A DNA stretch of 64,000 nt from Jeotgalibacillus campisalis (GTDB lineage: Bacteria > Bacillota > Bacilli > Bacillales > Jeotgalibacillaceae): the NCBI RefSeq assembly GCF_000829515.1, contig NZ_JXRR01000001.1, forward strand, positions 310,001-374,000, written 5' to 3'. A program made the position numbers and the translations under genes. This document shows, one piece after another, positions 1-8,686 of the stretch. Below the pieces are notes generated by a model. It was not told where the DNA came from, did not search any database, and was given only the letters and a program-made list of their open reading frames with translations. Numbering within the stretch: the first letter of the stretch is position 1; each line of letters begins with the position of its first letter.

Positions 1-869
1 TTATTGGAATGGCGTAAGCTTTTGGCAGCTAAACTCGCCACCGATCCAGAATCAAGTCCCCCGCTAAGCTGTGATCCAACATTGCGATGGGTCCTCAAAC
101 GATCATTGACAGCTCGTGTAAACACTTCTGTAAAGGCTTCAATATATTCTCCATCTGACTTTAGGTTCAATTTTTCTGTACTATACAGACTGCCATATCG
201 TTGAATGGACACTGCACCATTTTTAATTTCTATTGAATGCGACGGCGGCACTTGTTTAATTGATTCATAAGGAGTGTCAACCGCATCCAATGAATCAATC
301 ATTCCTGTAATGGACAGGTATTCAGCCAGCCAGGATTCGTTTAGTTTTTTTTCAATGAAAGGAAGCAAGAACATAGGTTTAATGAGAGTCGAAAACACTA
401 CACATGATTGATCTTTCATGTAATACAGGGTTCGATAACCGGATAAATCCCTCGCACCGAAGGCCTTTTGCTTTTTTTCATCCCAAATCATAAAAGCAAA
501 GTCACCAATTAAATTTTTCGGACATTCATTTCCCCACTTATCATACGCAAGGAGAATGAGCTGGCTGTCAGACATTAAATTGCGGTCGTATTTCTTCACT
601 CCAAGACTATCAAAGAGCTCCTTACGATTATCAAGAATTGCATCTGCTGTTATGACCATTTGTAAATCGTAATCATAAAAGGGCTGTTTCTCCCCTATTG
701 ACTCAGGCGTGATCCACTGTGCGTGACATCCAAGAAAAGCATTATCTTTTATAAAAACCTGCCGATCGTCAGAAGGAAAATGAGCCATGGCTGCCATCAT
801 CGCTTTCCCATATTCAGGATTGACCAGTTCTTGCCTGTCAAAATTAATCACTCCAGCAATCGCGCTCAT
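1..869 (-). CDS. Asparagine-synthetase-like lasso-type cyclase (3' end outside window)
   Basis: Partial gene reading left out of the window; 289 codons are visible. The ATG at 869 is preceded by GGAGGAG about 9 nt upstream. Residues 1-230 resemble a class II glutamine amidotransferase domain. The protein begins MSAIAG rather than MCGIAG, so the Cys2 nucleophile needed to use glutamine is missing. A PP-loop SGGLDSGS at about residues 269-276 marks the ATP-pyrophosphatase domain that adenylates a carboxylate. Loss of Cys2 is typical of asparagine-synthetase homologues that close the macrolactam of lasso peptides (McjC/PadC type). It has its own promoter with two SinR-type palindromes, matching the promoter of the precursor-like peptide at 24384-24515. 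A glycan-modifying amidotransferase in the polysaccharide pathway is an alternative. The family is certain; the substrate is inferred. Confidence 0.85.
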   Translation of the reverse strand, partial: MSAIAGVINFDRQELVNPEYGKAMMAAMAHFPSDDRQVFIKDNAFLGCHAQWITPESIGEKQPFYDYDLQMVITADAILDNRKELFDSLGVKKYDRNLMSDSQLILLAYDKWGNECPKNLIGDFAFMIWDEKKQKAFGARDLSGYRTLYYMKDQSCVVFSTLIKPMFLLPFIEKKLNESWLAEYLSITGMIDSLDAVDTPYESIKQVPPSHSIEIKNGAVSIQRYGSLYSTEKLNLKSDGEYIEAFTEVFTRAVNDRLRTHRNVGSQLSGGLDSGSVASLAAKSLRHSN

Positions 870-890
870 ATAACTCCTCCAGACTCTATC

Positions 891-906
891 GTTCTTTTTA
901 AAGAAC
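891..906. promoter_or_regulatory. SinR-type operator, downstream site of the cyclase promoter
   Basis: GTTCTTT-TT-AAAGAAC: two inverted perfect matches to the SinR box GTTCTYT around 2 bp. It lies 68 bp downstream of the 959-974 palindrome and just upstream of the ribosome binding site of the cyclase gene. Confidence 0.75.
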
Positions 907-958
907 GATAAGCGTAAAAAAATAGACTTTTTTAGTGGGTAAATAATAGAATCTATTC

Positions 959-974
959 GTTCTTTATAAAGAAC
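959..974. promoter_or_regulatory. SinR-type operator, promoter site of the cyclase gene
   Basis: Perfect 16-bp palindrome GTTCTTT-AT-AAAGAAC, identical to those at 23594-23609 and 24602-24617. It covers roughly +5 to +20 of the predicted leftward transcript, so a bound repressor would block RNA polymerase. Confidence 0.8.
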
Positions 975-985
975 TTTATGCTTTA

Positions 986-1013
986 ATTCTACACGGATTG
1001 TAATAAATGTCAA
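986..1013 (-). promoter_or_regulatory. Sigma-A promoter of the cyclase gene
   Basis: Leftward -35 TTGACA (1013-1008), 16-bp spacer and -10 TAGAAT (991-986). The predicted start near 979 abuts the SinR-type palindrome at 959-974. Confidence 0.7.
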
Positions 1014-1073
1014 GAATACATTTCAATAACATTCTGAATTTCAGAAAAATGATACAACATATAATAAATATTA

Positions 1074-2852
1074 CTAAATAACTAATTTACAGTCCCTTTT
1101 ATCGGTATTGACCAAACGACCATTTTCAATTTTAAATACAATGTCACAATTTTCAATTGTACTTAGTCTATGAGCAATTATTATTAACGTTTTCTCACCT
1201 TTTAATCTATCTATTGCACTCATTATATCTTTTTCGGTCTCAGTATCTAAAGCCGATGTTGCCTCATCCATGAAAAGTATTTCGGGATTATGGTATAAGG
1301 CTCGGGCTATACCAAGTCTCTGTCTTTGACCTCCTGAAAGTTTAATCCCTCTCTCTCCTACAGAAGTATAAATATTTTCCGGTAAAGAAGTAGCAAATTC
1401 CATTAACTGCGCTTGTTCTAATGCTCTCCAAACTCTAGTATCATCAATATCTTCGGCTTCAACTCCAAATGCAATGTTACTTCTAATCGTGTCATCGGAA
1501 AGAAATATTGATTGAGGAATATAGCCAATTCGACTTTGCCATAAAGGCAAATTTTCTTCTATTTTCTTGCTATCAACTAATAAAGATCCACTATGGGGTT
1601 CTAATATCCCCAGTATAATATCAACTAATGTTGTTTTTCCAGCGCCTGAAGGTCCTACAAAAGCAACAGACTGTCCGATGGGAATTGTTAAACTCACATC
1701 TTTAATTGCTAAACCCTCCTGATTTGGATACCTAAAGGAAATTCCACTTAATTCAATGGCGTTTTCGTAGATTTTATTATTAGCTGCGTTTAACTGACTG
1801 TTTTTGTCTTTTTCTTTATTTTGTTTAAGATACTCTTTGGTGCTAACTAAATCATCGTGAACGATATCTAGAGCCGGCTGACTGTAACGAATCGTTGCTA
1901 ACATTGCAACAACTCTTGTTATGGAGGGCATTAGCCTGAAAGCAGCCATTGAGAACAGGGCCATAGTAGTAATAAATTCAGATGTATCTTTTCCTTGAAG
2001 AACAAAAATTAACATAGCCATGAGAACAATTGCGACTAACAAAGTCTCAATAAACAGCCTAGGTACATGTTCAAGTAACTTTAAGTATCGTATTATACCG
2101 GAATTGATTTTGCCGTTTTCAGTATAACTTTTTATAAAAAATTCTTCTTTTCCTGATACTTTTACTTCTTTACTTGCCCCAAGCCCTTGATTAACAGATT
2201 TAATCATCGCCCCGCCAATTCTTTGGTGTTCCGTTCCTAGATTACCAAGCTTACCTTTTAGTATGGCAAAAAAAGCATACACACTTATACCGAGGAGAAT
2301 TGAAGCTGACAAAGTTGCCATTGGAGCTGTCCAAACTAATAGTCCTAATATACAAAGTATTACCAATACCTCAGTAAATAGCTGAAACCCCGACATAACA
2401 ATTCCTTGAAATAATTTAGGTACTTCTGCGTTTACATTTCTTAACAAATCGGCTGAATTACGCTGCATATGAAATGTGTAAGGTTGAATCAAATAAGACC
2501 TGAAAAGTTGACTTGATAATTTAACCTGCTGATTTAAAATTACTCGAGCTTGCGCATATTGGAAAATTAATAGATACAAATTTTTTATAAGAAATACTGA
2601 AAGTAAAAAAAGGACGGAAAAGATGACAAACGCATTAAATGATTTGAAATTAAGGCCTTCATATATTGACCTAAATATAACTTGATCCTGGACGCTTTCC
2701 GGATTGGTAATGATCGTAACTAGAGGTATAATCAGTCCTATTCCAATGGTCTCTAATATTGCGGCAAAGATCATCATTACAAACAAAATGAGGAATTTTT
2801 TCTTTTCTTTACTTGTAAAGAGAACTAACAGTTTTGAAAACATTTCTTTCAA
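1074..2852 (-). CDS. ABC transporter, fused permease-ATPase, PglK/MsbA-like flippase
   Basis: About 592 residues, a half-transporter that should dimerise. Residues 1-320 carry about six membrane segments. The nucleotide-binding domain has Walker A GPSGAGKT near residue 400, LSGGQ near 500 and a Walker B followed by DEATSALD. The N-terminal start of the membrane domain resembles PglK/WlaB-type lipid-linked oligosaccharide flippases. It is the last gene of the eps operon, 13 bp after the GH105-like gene. No Wzx/EpsK-type flippase was found in the operon, so this may move the lipid-linked repeat unit. Exporting the peptide made by the flanking genes is the alternative. I chose TTG at 2852 because AAGGGGG sits 8 nt upstream; GTG at 2861 overlaps that ribosome binding site. 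Confidence 0.8.
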   Translation of the reverse strand: MKEMFSKLLVLFTSKEKKKFLILFVMMIFAAILETIGIGLIIPLVTIITNPESVQDQVIFRSIYEGLNFKSFNAFVIFSVLFLLSVFLIKNLYLLIFQYAQARVILNQQVKLSSQLFRSYLIQPYTFHMQRNSADLLRNVNAEVPKLFQGIVMSGFQLFTEVLVILCILGLLVWTAPMATLSASILLGISVYAFFAILKGKLGNLGTEHQRIGGAMIKSVNQGLGASKEVKVSGKEEFFIKSYTENGKINSGIIRYLKLLEHVPRLFIETLLVAIVLMAMLIFVLQGKDTSEFITTMALFSMAAFRLMPSITRVVAMLATIRYSQPALDIVHDDLVSTKEYLKQNKEKDKNSQLNAANNKIYENAIELSGISFRYPNQEGLAIKDVSLTIPIGQSVAFVGPSGAGKTTLVDIILGILEPHSGSLLVDSKKIEENLPLWQSRIGYIPQSIFLSDDTIRSNIAFGVEAEDIDDTRVWRALEQAQLMEFATSLPENIYTSVGERGIKLSGGQRQRLGIARALYHNPEILFMDEATSALDTETEKDIMSAIDRLKGEKTLIIIAHRLSTIENCDIVFKIENGRLVNTDKRDCKLVI

Positions 2853-2865
2853 ATGAATCACCCCC

Positions 2866-4071
2866 TTAACCTATTTCTTTTAATTTCTCCCTACCGTAAT
2901 TTTCATACAGTTGTGTCGTCCGTATCGCAAAACCCTGAGTAAATGGAAGTTTACTGAATAGTACAGAGTACACTCCAATATCTTTTGTATCTCCCTGCGA
3001 AAAATCAACTTCTCCATTTCTTCTAGTTACACTTTTTAGAAAGTTCAAAGCCTTTTCTCCCCTCACTAAACAAACATCTTCTATTTCGGTGACTGAAGCA
3101 GCATTAATTAGGAACCAAGCCAATGTAGCCGTGGCAGAAGAATCTGACCGTGTTTCCGGACGTGTTACTGTCCAATTCCAGCTCCCATTCTCGTTTTGAA
3201 AATCAATAATAGTCTTTGCGTACTTCTCGACAAGTTTTGTAAGAGCCATTTTATGTGGATTACTAAAAGGCAACTCATTCCATGAGTCAATTAACCCTAT
3301 TGCAAACCAACCCAGCCCTCTACCCCATCCGTATAACCCTAAAGGAATTTCCTGGTTTACATTATAAGCATGACAGGGGATGAAATAATGTTTGTGCATG
3401 CCGTGTTTCTCGTACTTAATTATCTGACTGATTGCCAGATCGATACATTCATTTTTTTCATATTTAATTCCATAAACAATTAAAAAAGGACATATAAAAC
3501 CAATCGTGTCTACATACCTGTAGTCATCCATAGCTTTTCTATATCTTACCGTTCCATCTTTTCCAATATGAAGTTTAATGAGGTTCCATATGTGATCCAA
3601 AGCTGGTTTGTACTTATCACTCTCAACAAAGTTTATTTTCATTATCGAATATGCAAGTATTGCACTGTCTATTTCTGTAGGCTTTTTCAACCATTGACCA
3701 TCAGAATCGAAATGAGTATTCAGATACAGTTTCACTTTTTCTTTTGCTTTTGTATCATTAGAATACTTAACTAATTCTAACAGCCCCAGCATTAAGCTTG
3801 CCTCCTGCCAATATTGAATTGTGCGTTTCGAATAGTTTCCCCTGATCATATCAATAGCGACAAACCGAGTATTATCTGTAATTTTTGCTTTCGGTGTTTG
3901 AATAAGCCACTTGATCCCTCTGTTTGTAATCGCAGTGTTCCATGATTTGAGATCATCGTACCTTCCAATATGAATTCTGCCTAGCCAGTCACTAATTATA
4001 GGGAGTAGATCAATAATTATAATTACTGCAACGATGAATAGTGTAATGAGAGCCACTATTTGGATCAACAT
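2866..4071 (-). CDS. Membrane-anchored GH105/GH88-like unsaturated uronyl hydrolase
   Basis: 401 residues. One N-terminal hydrophobic helix (about 3-26) is followed by an alpha/alpha-toroid-type domain. Motifs recall unsaturated rhamnogalacturonyl hydrolases (YteR class): an Asp in MDDYRYVDTIGF and YGWGRGLGWF, comparable to the family's WGRGNGW motif. Such enzymes hydrate 4,5-unsaturated uronic acids left by lyases. It lies between a GT4 gene and the terminal ABC flippase, so it may trim or release matrix polysaccharide at the outer membrane face. The ribosome binding site AGAGGTGG supports ATG 4071. Family placement is by motif only, and the real substrate is unknown. Confidence 0.65.
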   Translation of the reverse strand: MLIQIVALITLFIVAVIIIIDLLPIISDWLGRIHIGRYDDLKSWNTAITNRGIKWLIQTPKAKITDNTRFVAIDMIRGNYSKRTIQYWQEASLMLGLLELVKYSNDTKAKEKVKLYLNTHFDSDGQWLKKPTEIDSAILAYSIMKINFVESDKYKPALDHIWNLIKLHIGKDGTVRYRKAMDDYRYVDTIGFICPFLIVYGIKYEKNECIDLAISQIIKYEKHGMHKHYFIPCHAYNVNQEIPLGLYGWGRGLGWFAIGLIDSWNELPFSNPHKMALTKLVEKYAKTIIDFQNENGSWNWTVTRPETRSDSSATATLAWFLINAASVTEIEDVCLVRGEKALNFLKSVTRRNGEVDFSQGDTKDIGVYSVLFSKLPFTQGFAIRTTQLYENYGREKLKEIG

Positions 4072-4087
4072 CTAATTCCACCTCTCT

Positions 4088-5278
4088 TCAAACTGCATCA
4101 TTTACCATACTGTATAGCTTTAAGATTTCATGCTCGGTTCCTAAATCTTCATGGCTTAAATTACTGACTAATGTTTCTTTTAGTATTTCGTCCTGATACA
4201 TTTTTAAGATTTTTTCAGCAATTGATTTTGCATCCATACTAGCTACAAGACCATTGATCCCATCTTGTATTTGATCAGTCACTGTAGAGAAATTCGTTAC
4301 TATAATTGGTTTCAATAATATTTTCGCTTCATCAATTGCTATAGATTTACCCTCGAACCTAGAAGATTGCACATATATATCAGCATTGTAGATATAAGGA
4401 TAGGGATTTTCTTTCAGTCCTAGCAGTTTAAAGTTAGCTTCAAGACCAAAATTTTTAATTAGATCCTCCAGTTTATTACGGTCTTCACCTTCACCGATAA
4501 CATACCATTTTATATTTAACCCATAGTCAGTTAAAATCTTACATGCTTCAATAGCCATGTCATACCCTTTTTGATAGGAAAGCCTTCCGATAGAGACAAT
4601 TTTCAACCCCTCTTCCTCTAAGAGTTTACTTTCTAAAGACAACTGATTAATAAGTTTTGGGGACACGATATTGTGCATCACAGAAATCTTTTTTTGCATA
4701 CTAGGGAACGTCATATTTAGAACATTGGCACATTCTTGAGAAACGGTTACAATTTTATTTAATTGAGTTAGATATTTTTTATCAAGCTTTGGGTCCATTC
4801 CAAGCTTGTTATAGTCATTGTGTATAAACCCTATCTTAATTTCAGCTTCGACTTTATCTACGCAAAAATAAATTGGGTTTTTTTCTAAATAACCAATAGC
4901 GGAATGATATTTTTTAGTTATCTTTCCAATGGAACTAGATATATACTTCCATCTTCTCTGTTCACTACGTGCTTTGTTCTTCTCTGTTCTTATGACAATG
5001 CCAAATAATATTCTATATAAAATAGCGTCAGGCCTTTTCATCTCCACACACTTTAATAGTGCTTTTCTAATAGGCATATCAAAAATAGAGTACTCAAGAG
5101 GCTCATTAAGTAAATTGACTTCAGGTGGAAGCTTAGTTAAAAATATTCCTTCATGTTTAAATAAATATAAATCTACGTTAAATTTTGAATAGTCTATTGT
5201 CTCCAATAAGGAAATAATGGCCTTTTCTGCTCCACCACAATTTAAGTTATTCATAACAAACAATAAATTCCTTTTCAT
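4088..5278 (-). CDS. Glycosyltransferase family 4
   Basis: 396 residues, GT-B fold. The N-terminal acceptor domain begins with an LLFVMN-type strand and a GGAEKA turn. The C-terminal half has a VSIGRLSYQKG strand and the EX7E nucleotide-sugar motif in FEGKSIAIDEA. It is closely paralogous to the genes at 5290-6477 and 8687-9922, sharing the IHNDY and NIVSP segments. It adds one sugar to the lipid-linked eps repeat unit in the cytoplasm; donor and acceptor cannot be read from sequence. Ribosome binding site AAGGAGTG precedes the ATG. Confidence 0.85.
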   Translation of the reverse strand: MKRNLLFVMNNLNCGGAEKAIISLLETIDYSKFNVDLYLFKHEGIFLTKLPPEVNLLNEPLEYSIFDMPIRKALLKCVEMKRPDAILYRILFGIVIRTEKNKARSEQRRWKYISSSIGKITKKYHSAIGYLEKNPIYFCVDKVEAEIKIGFIHNDYNKLGMDPKLDKKYLTQLNKIVTVSQECANVLNMTFPSMQKKISVMHNIVSPKLINQLSLESKLLEEEGLKIVSIGRLSYQKGYDMAIEACKILTDYGLNIKWYVIGEGEDRNKLEDLIKNFGLEANFKLLGLKENPYPYIYNADIYVQSSRFEGKSIAIDEAKILLKPIIVTNFSTVTDQIQDGINGLVASMDAKSIAEKILKMYQDEILKETLVSNLSHEDLGTEHEILKLYSMVNDAV

Positions 5279-5289
5279 ACCATCACTCC

Positions 5290-6477
5290 TTATAGAAGCT
5301 GATAAAGCTTATTAATTTCTTTTTCAGTGCCCAAATTTTCAATAGACAAATTACTTATTAAACTATCTTTTAGTATTGGGTTATGAATTAGTTGATAAAT
5401 TCCTGCAGCAATTGACGAGGGATCCATTTCTACAATCAATCCATTTATGTTGTTTTTAATTTGATCTTTAGCAGTAGAATAATTTGTAATTATTATCGGT
5501 TTGCATAGTATTTTTGCTTCATCAAGAGCAATAGACTTCCCTTCGAACTTTGAAGTTTGAACATAAATATCACATTGTTTGATGTAAGGATATGGATTAG
5601 CTTTTAATCCCAACAAGATAAAATGATTTTGCAATTTTTTTTGTGCAATTAATTTCTCTAAATTCGATCGCTCTTCTCCTTCACCGATCACAAACCATTT
5701 TAAGTTATTACCTTTTTTAACCAATTCTTCACATGCATTAATTGCCATCTCAAAACCTTTTTGATGGTGCAGACGACCTACTGATAAGATAATCTTTTGA
5801 CCCTGATTTCTTATAAAAACATCATTCATTTGATTGGATAGTTTATTTATTACACTTGGAGAAACGATATTATAAATTACATTAATTTTATTCCTTTGAT
5901 CTGGAAACCTACTCTTCAGCACAGTAGCACATTCCTCTGAAACGGTTAATATTTCATGAAGTTTTTTAAAATACTTTTCATCAAAAGCAATATTTGATTC
6001 TAATTTATCGTAGTCATTGTGAATCCACCCAATTTTTTTATGGGCAGTTACCCTATCTACACAGAAGTAAATAGAAGTCTTTTCTAAAAACCCAATTGAT
6101 ACATCATAGACCTTGGCCAAATCAGCAAGAGATCTGGAAAGGTATTTCCAACCGTACTGTTCGTTGGTTCCTACGCTCTTATTTAAACGAATACAGATTG
6201 TATATAATATTCTGTTTATAGCTAACTTATAGTTTTTACTTCCCAAAAACTTGTATATTGATTTTAAAAGCGACAATGAAAACAACTTGTAGTTATCTGG
6301 TAAAGGCAAAACGTTTACTTGAGGCGGAATAAATTCCATAAACAGCCCATTGTGATTGAGCAAGAAAATATCCACGTTGTATAAATCGTAGTCAATTTGA
6401 GAAAGTAAGTTTATAAGGCTTTTTTCACCTCCACCAGCGGATAGGCTAGGAATAATGAATAATAGATTTTTTTTCAT
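5290..6477 (-). CDS. Glycosyltransferase family 4 (paralogue)
   Basis: 395 residues with the same architecture as the gene 11 bp downstream: GGGEKS turn near the N-terminus, an SVGRLHHQKG strand, and EX7E in FEGKSIALDEA. Similarity runs the whole length, including the WIHNDYDKL and IVSPSVINKL blocks, so the pair looks like a tandem duplication followed by divergence of specificity. Ribosome binding site GAGGTG precedes ATG 6477. Base composition is very AT-rich, like its neighbours from 1074 to about 11050. Confidence 0.85.
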   Translation of the reverse strand: MKKNLLFIIPSLSAGGGEKSLINLLSQIDYDLYNVDIFLLNHNGLFMEFIPPQVNVLPLPDNYKLFSLSLLKSIYKFLGSKNYKLAINRILYTICIRLNKSVGTNEQYGWKYLSRSLADLAKVYDVSIGFLEKTSIYFCVDRVTAHKKIGWIHNDYDKLESNIAFDEKYFKKLHEILTVSEECATVLKSRFPDQRNKINVIYNIVSPSVINKLSNQMNDVFIRNQGQKIILSVGRLHHQKGFEMAINACEELVKKGNNLKWFVIGEGEERSNLEKLIAQKKLQNHFILLGLKANPYPYIKQCDIYVQTSKFEGKSIALDEAKILCKPIIITNYSTAKDQIKNNINGLIVEMDPSSIAAGIYQLIHNPILKDSLISNLSIENLGTEKEINKLYQLL

Positions 6478-6485
6478 AATTCACC

Positions 6486-7646
6486 TCATCTTATGACGTC
6501 GTTCAAATGATCTACGGCTCCATAGGCCAGCTTTTTCATTAAGGGCACAGATTTTTTTAAACATCTTTGAATATCTTTTTCCTCAGCCATCATTTCTTCA
6601 AATCCATTAATTAGTTTCGTATCATCAGACAGTTCATCTATTCCAAAAACTAATCTTTCTTCTTCAAAGAGGTCTTTTGCAATTCCCTTAGACTTAACGC
6701 TGTATCCCAAAACCATAGTAGGTACTAACGAAGAGTAAGCAGCTATGGTGGCATGAGTTCTTGCTCCAATAAAGAATCTCATACGGGCAATGTATCCCTT
6801 ATATTGTGTAGCAGTAAGATTATCTGGTAAAAGCAACACTCTTTGTGAGTCCTTGAATTCCTCAAATAGTAACGACAGAATCTCATAGTCATTATTGCCA
6901 TCAATAATGACATGAGGAGTTAATGCAATTGTTAAATCTGAGTTTTTAAGTATATGACGAATTAATTCACGCATAGCATCTAAAGATTTTGGATTTTTAT
7001 TAAGTACAAGTGGACTGAAATTTATTCCTATTGTTTTACCAACTACCCACCCGTCAGGAAGAGCCAGCTCATTCTTTTCCATGGTAAAAGCAGGGTCAGC
7101 AGTAAGTCTCACTTTAGATAAACCTTGTTTTCTCAAAACATTATAAGTAATGGACTCTCTTGCTAGAATTAGATCAAATTGTTTTAAATCAAGCAGCTTT
7201 TGTTCTGATAAATCTTCTTCACCAATAGAACAACCCCACAAAACTAACTTTTTACCGTGTGCTTTTACTCTTCTATCAATTTCATACCAGCCTGGTTGCT
7301 CCCCATAACAATAATTGTCACCACCTATGGATAAATAAATATCCATATTATTAATATGCTTGATAATATTTTGATGAACCTTGCCTAATGCGTATGATTC
7401 ATCATTAAACAGTTTCACTTTTATAGATGAAACGTACCAATGAAACGAGTATTTTTTTAAAGGACTTAACGAACCGTCATAAACCTTATCCAATTTAGTT
7501 ATAACTTTATCCGTCTCAGGCTTCCCGGATGCTAGATAAATTTCTGCTCCATCTATCCTATCTTTAATCATAGTAGTTGTTGATCGTACAATAGCTTCAC
7601 AGCCTCTATTGGAGCTTCCATCGTGAGCAAACATCAACATTTTCAT
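6486..7646 (-). CDS. Polysaccharide pyruvyl transferase family protein
   Basis: 386 residues. The N-terminal NRGCEAIVRSTTTMI segment and the C-terminal GARTHATIAAYSSLVPTMVL segment with a following YSVKSKG are hallmarks of the PF04230 family. Members transfer pyruvate from phosphoenolpyruvate to form ketal-linked pyruvate on sugars; B. subtilis EpsO belongs here. In this operon it would add negatively charged pyruvate groups to the exopolysaccharide. The 5' end overlaps the stop of the GT2 gene by 4 bp, implying translational coupling. Ribosome binding site GGAGGAG. Confidence 0.82.
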   Translation of the reverse strand: MKMLMFAHDGSSNRGCEAIVRSTTTMIKDRIDGAEIYLASGKPETDKVITKLDKVYDGSLSPLKKYSFHWYVSSIKVKLFNDESYALGKVHQNIIKHINNMDIYLSIGGDNYCYGEQPGWYEIDRRVKAHGKKLVLWGCSIGEEDLSEQKLLDLKQFDLILARESITYNVLRKQGLSKVRLTADPAFTMEKNELALPDGWVVGKTIGINFSPLVLNKNPKSLDAMRELIRHILKNSDLTIALTPHVIIDGNNDYEILSLLFEEFKDSQRVLLLPDNLTATQYKGYIARMRFFIGARTHATIAAYSSLVPTMVLGYSVKSKGIAKDLFEEERLVFGIDELSDDTKLINGFEEMMAEEKDIQRCLKKSVPLMKKLAYGAVDHLNDVIR

Positions 7647-8686
7647 CTATTTACTCCTCCGTGTCTATTTCTAAATCTGCTATAAGCAGTAATACAATAT
7701 AACCCTGGTACTAACCTTAGTTTTATTAATATTAAGATTGTTTTTTCGTAACGATTAGACTGATGATACTTATTATGGAGATATACAGTTAATGACTCAC
7801 GTACGTCATGATGATTAATCATAGATTTAACAAACAAGTAACGATAATATAAGGAGAATTGTCTTGTTGGTTTAAAATAAATATGAATATAGGAAAAAAC
7901 GTTTTTTATAAGTTTGGTTGATTTTAACTCTTTTAACTTTTTTTCATTTACTTTTAAATTTGCTGGTAACTGTCCTTTGTAAACTTCTAATGCTCTCTTA
8001 AAATAATTCTGATCAATTATATTTCTAGTTGCACTTCCACTTACTTCTCGATAGAAGTATCCTGCATAATCAAGATAAAATAACGTACCAATGCAGTTCA
8101 TTACTTGAAGATTAAAATACCCATCTTCACCTAATGAAATATCAGTAGTAAAAGCTATTTTATTGTTTTTAATAATATTGTTTCTATAAACCTTGTTACA
8201 TACGCTGTTAAAGGAATCTTCTTCTATAATGTAAGGAATAATGACTGTTTCAATGTAAGACTTATCTAACACTTTCCCTTTGATAAAAGGATAACCAGTC
8301 TTAAGATTACAACCATCTAGTTCACTTATAAGGTCAGAAAAAACTACATCCGCTTTATACTTTTCTCCGTTTTCATGAAATATTTCAAACATATCCTTTT
8401 GAACATGATCATCAGCGTCCACAAACCCAATATACTTACCTACGGCCTTTTCAATACCTGCATTTCTTGCTGCACTTACACCATTATTTTTTTGGTTAAT
8501 CAACTTAATTCTATTATCACTTTTAATGTATCTCGATATAATCTCTTCACTTCCATCAGTTGAACCATCATTCACAAATATGAACTCACATTCAGCAAGT
8601 GTCTGGTCAATTAAAGACTTTATGCAGATTTCCAAGTATTTTTCAGCATTGTATACTGGCACTATGACACTTACTTTTACATCCAT
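7643..8686 (-). CDS. Glycosyltransferase family 2
   Basis: 347 residues. The GT-A domain lies at residues 3-220: VSVIVPVYNAEKYL, then FVNDGSTDGS for nucleotide binding, then the metal-binding DADD motif near residue 90. The C-terminal 120 residues are lysine- and aromatic-rich, likely peripheral to the membrane. It is one of several transferases assembling the eps repeat unit. It is coupled to the pyruvyl transferase by a 4-bp overlap and follows the GT4 gene with no gap. Ribosome binding site AGAGGTG. Confidence 0.87.
   Translation of the reverse strand: MDVKVSVIVPVYNAEKYLEICIKSLIDQTLAECEFIFVNDGSTDGSEEIISRYIKSDNRIKLINQKNNGVSAARNAGIEKAVGKYIGFVDADDHVQKDMFEIFHENGEKYKADVVFSDLISELDGCNLKTGYPFIKGKVLDKSYIETVIIPYIIEEDSFNSVCNKVYRNNIIKNNKIAFTTDISLGEDGYFNLQVMNCIGTLFYLDYAGYFYREVSGSATRNIIDQNYFKRALEVYKGQLPANLKVNEKKLKELKSTKLIKNVFSYIHIYFKPTRQFSLYYRYLFVKSMINHHDVRESLTVYLHNKYHQSNRYEKTILILIKLRLVPGLYCITAYSRFRNRHGGVNR

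Noticed and set aside
1-869. Housekeeping asparagine synthetase (asnB)
   Set aside because: The N-terminal Cys nucleophile is missing and the gene is under a SinR-type promoter, so ordinary glutamine-dependent asparagine synthesis is unlikely.
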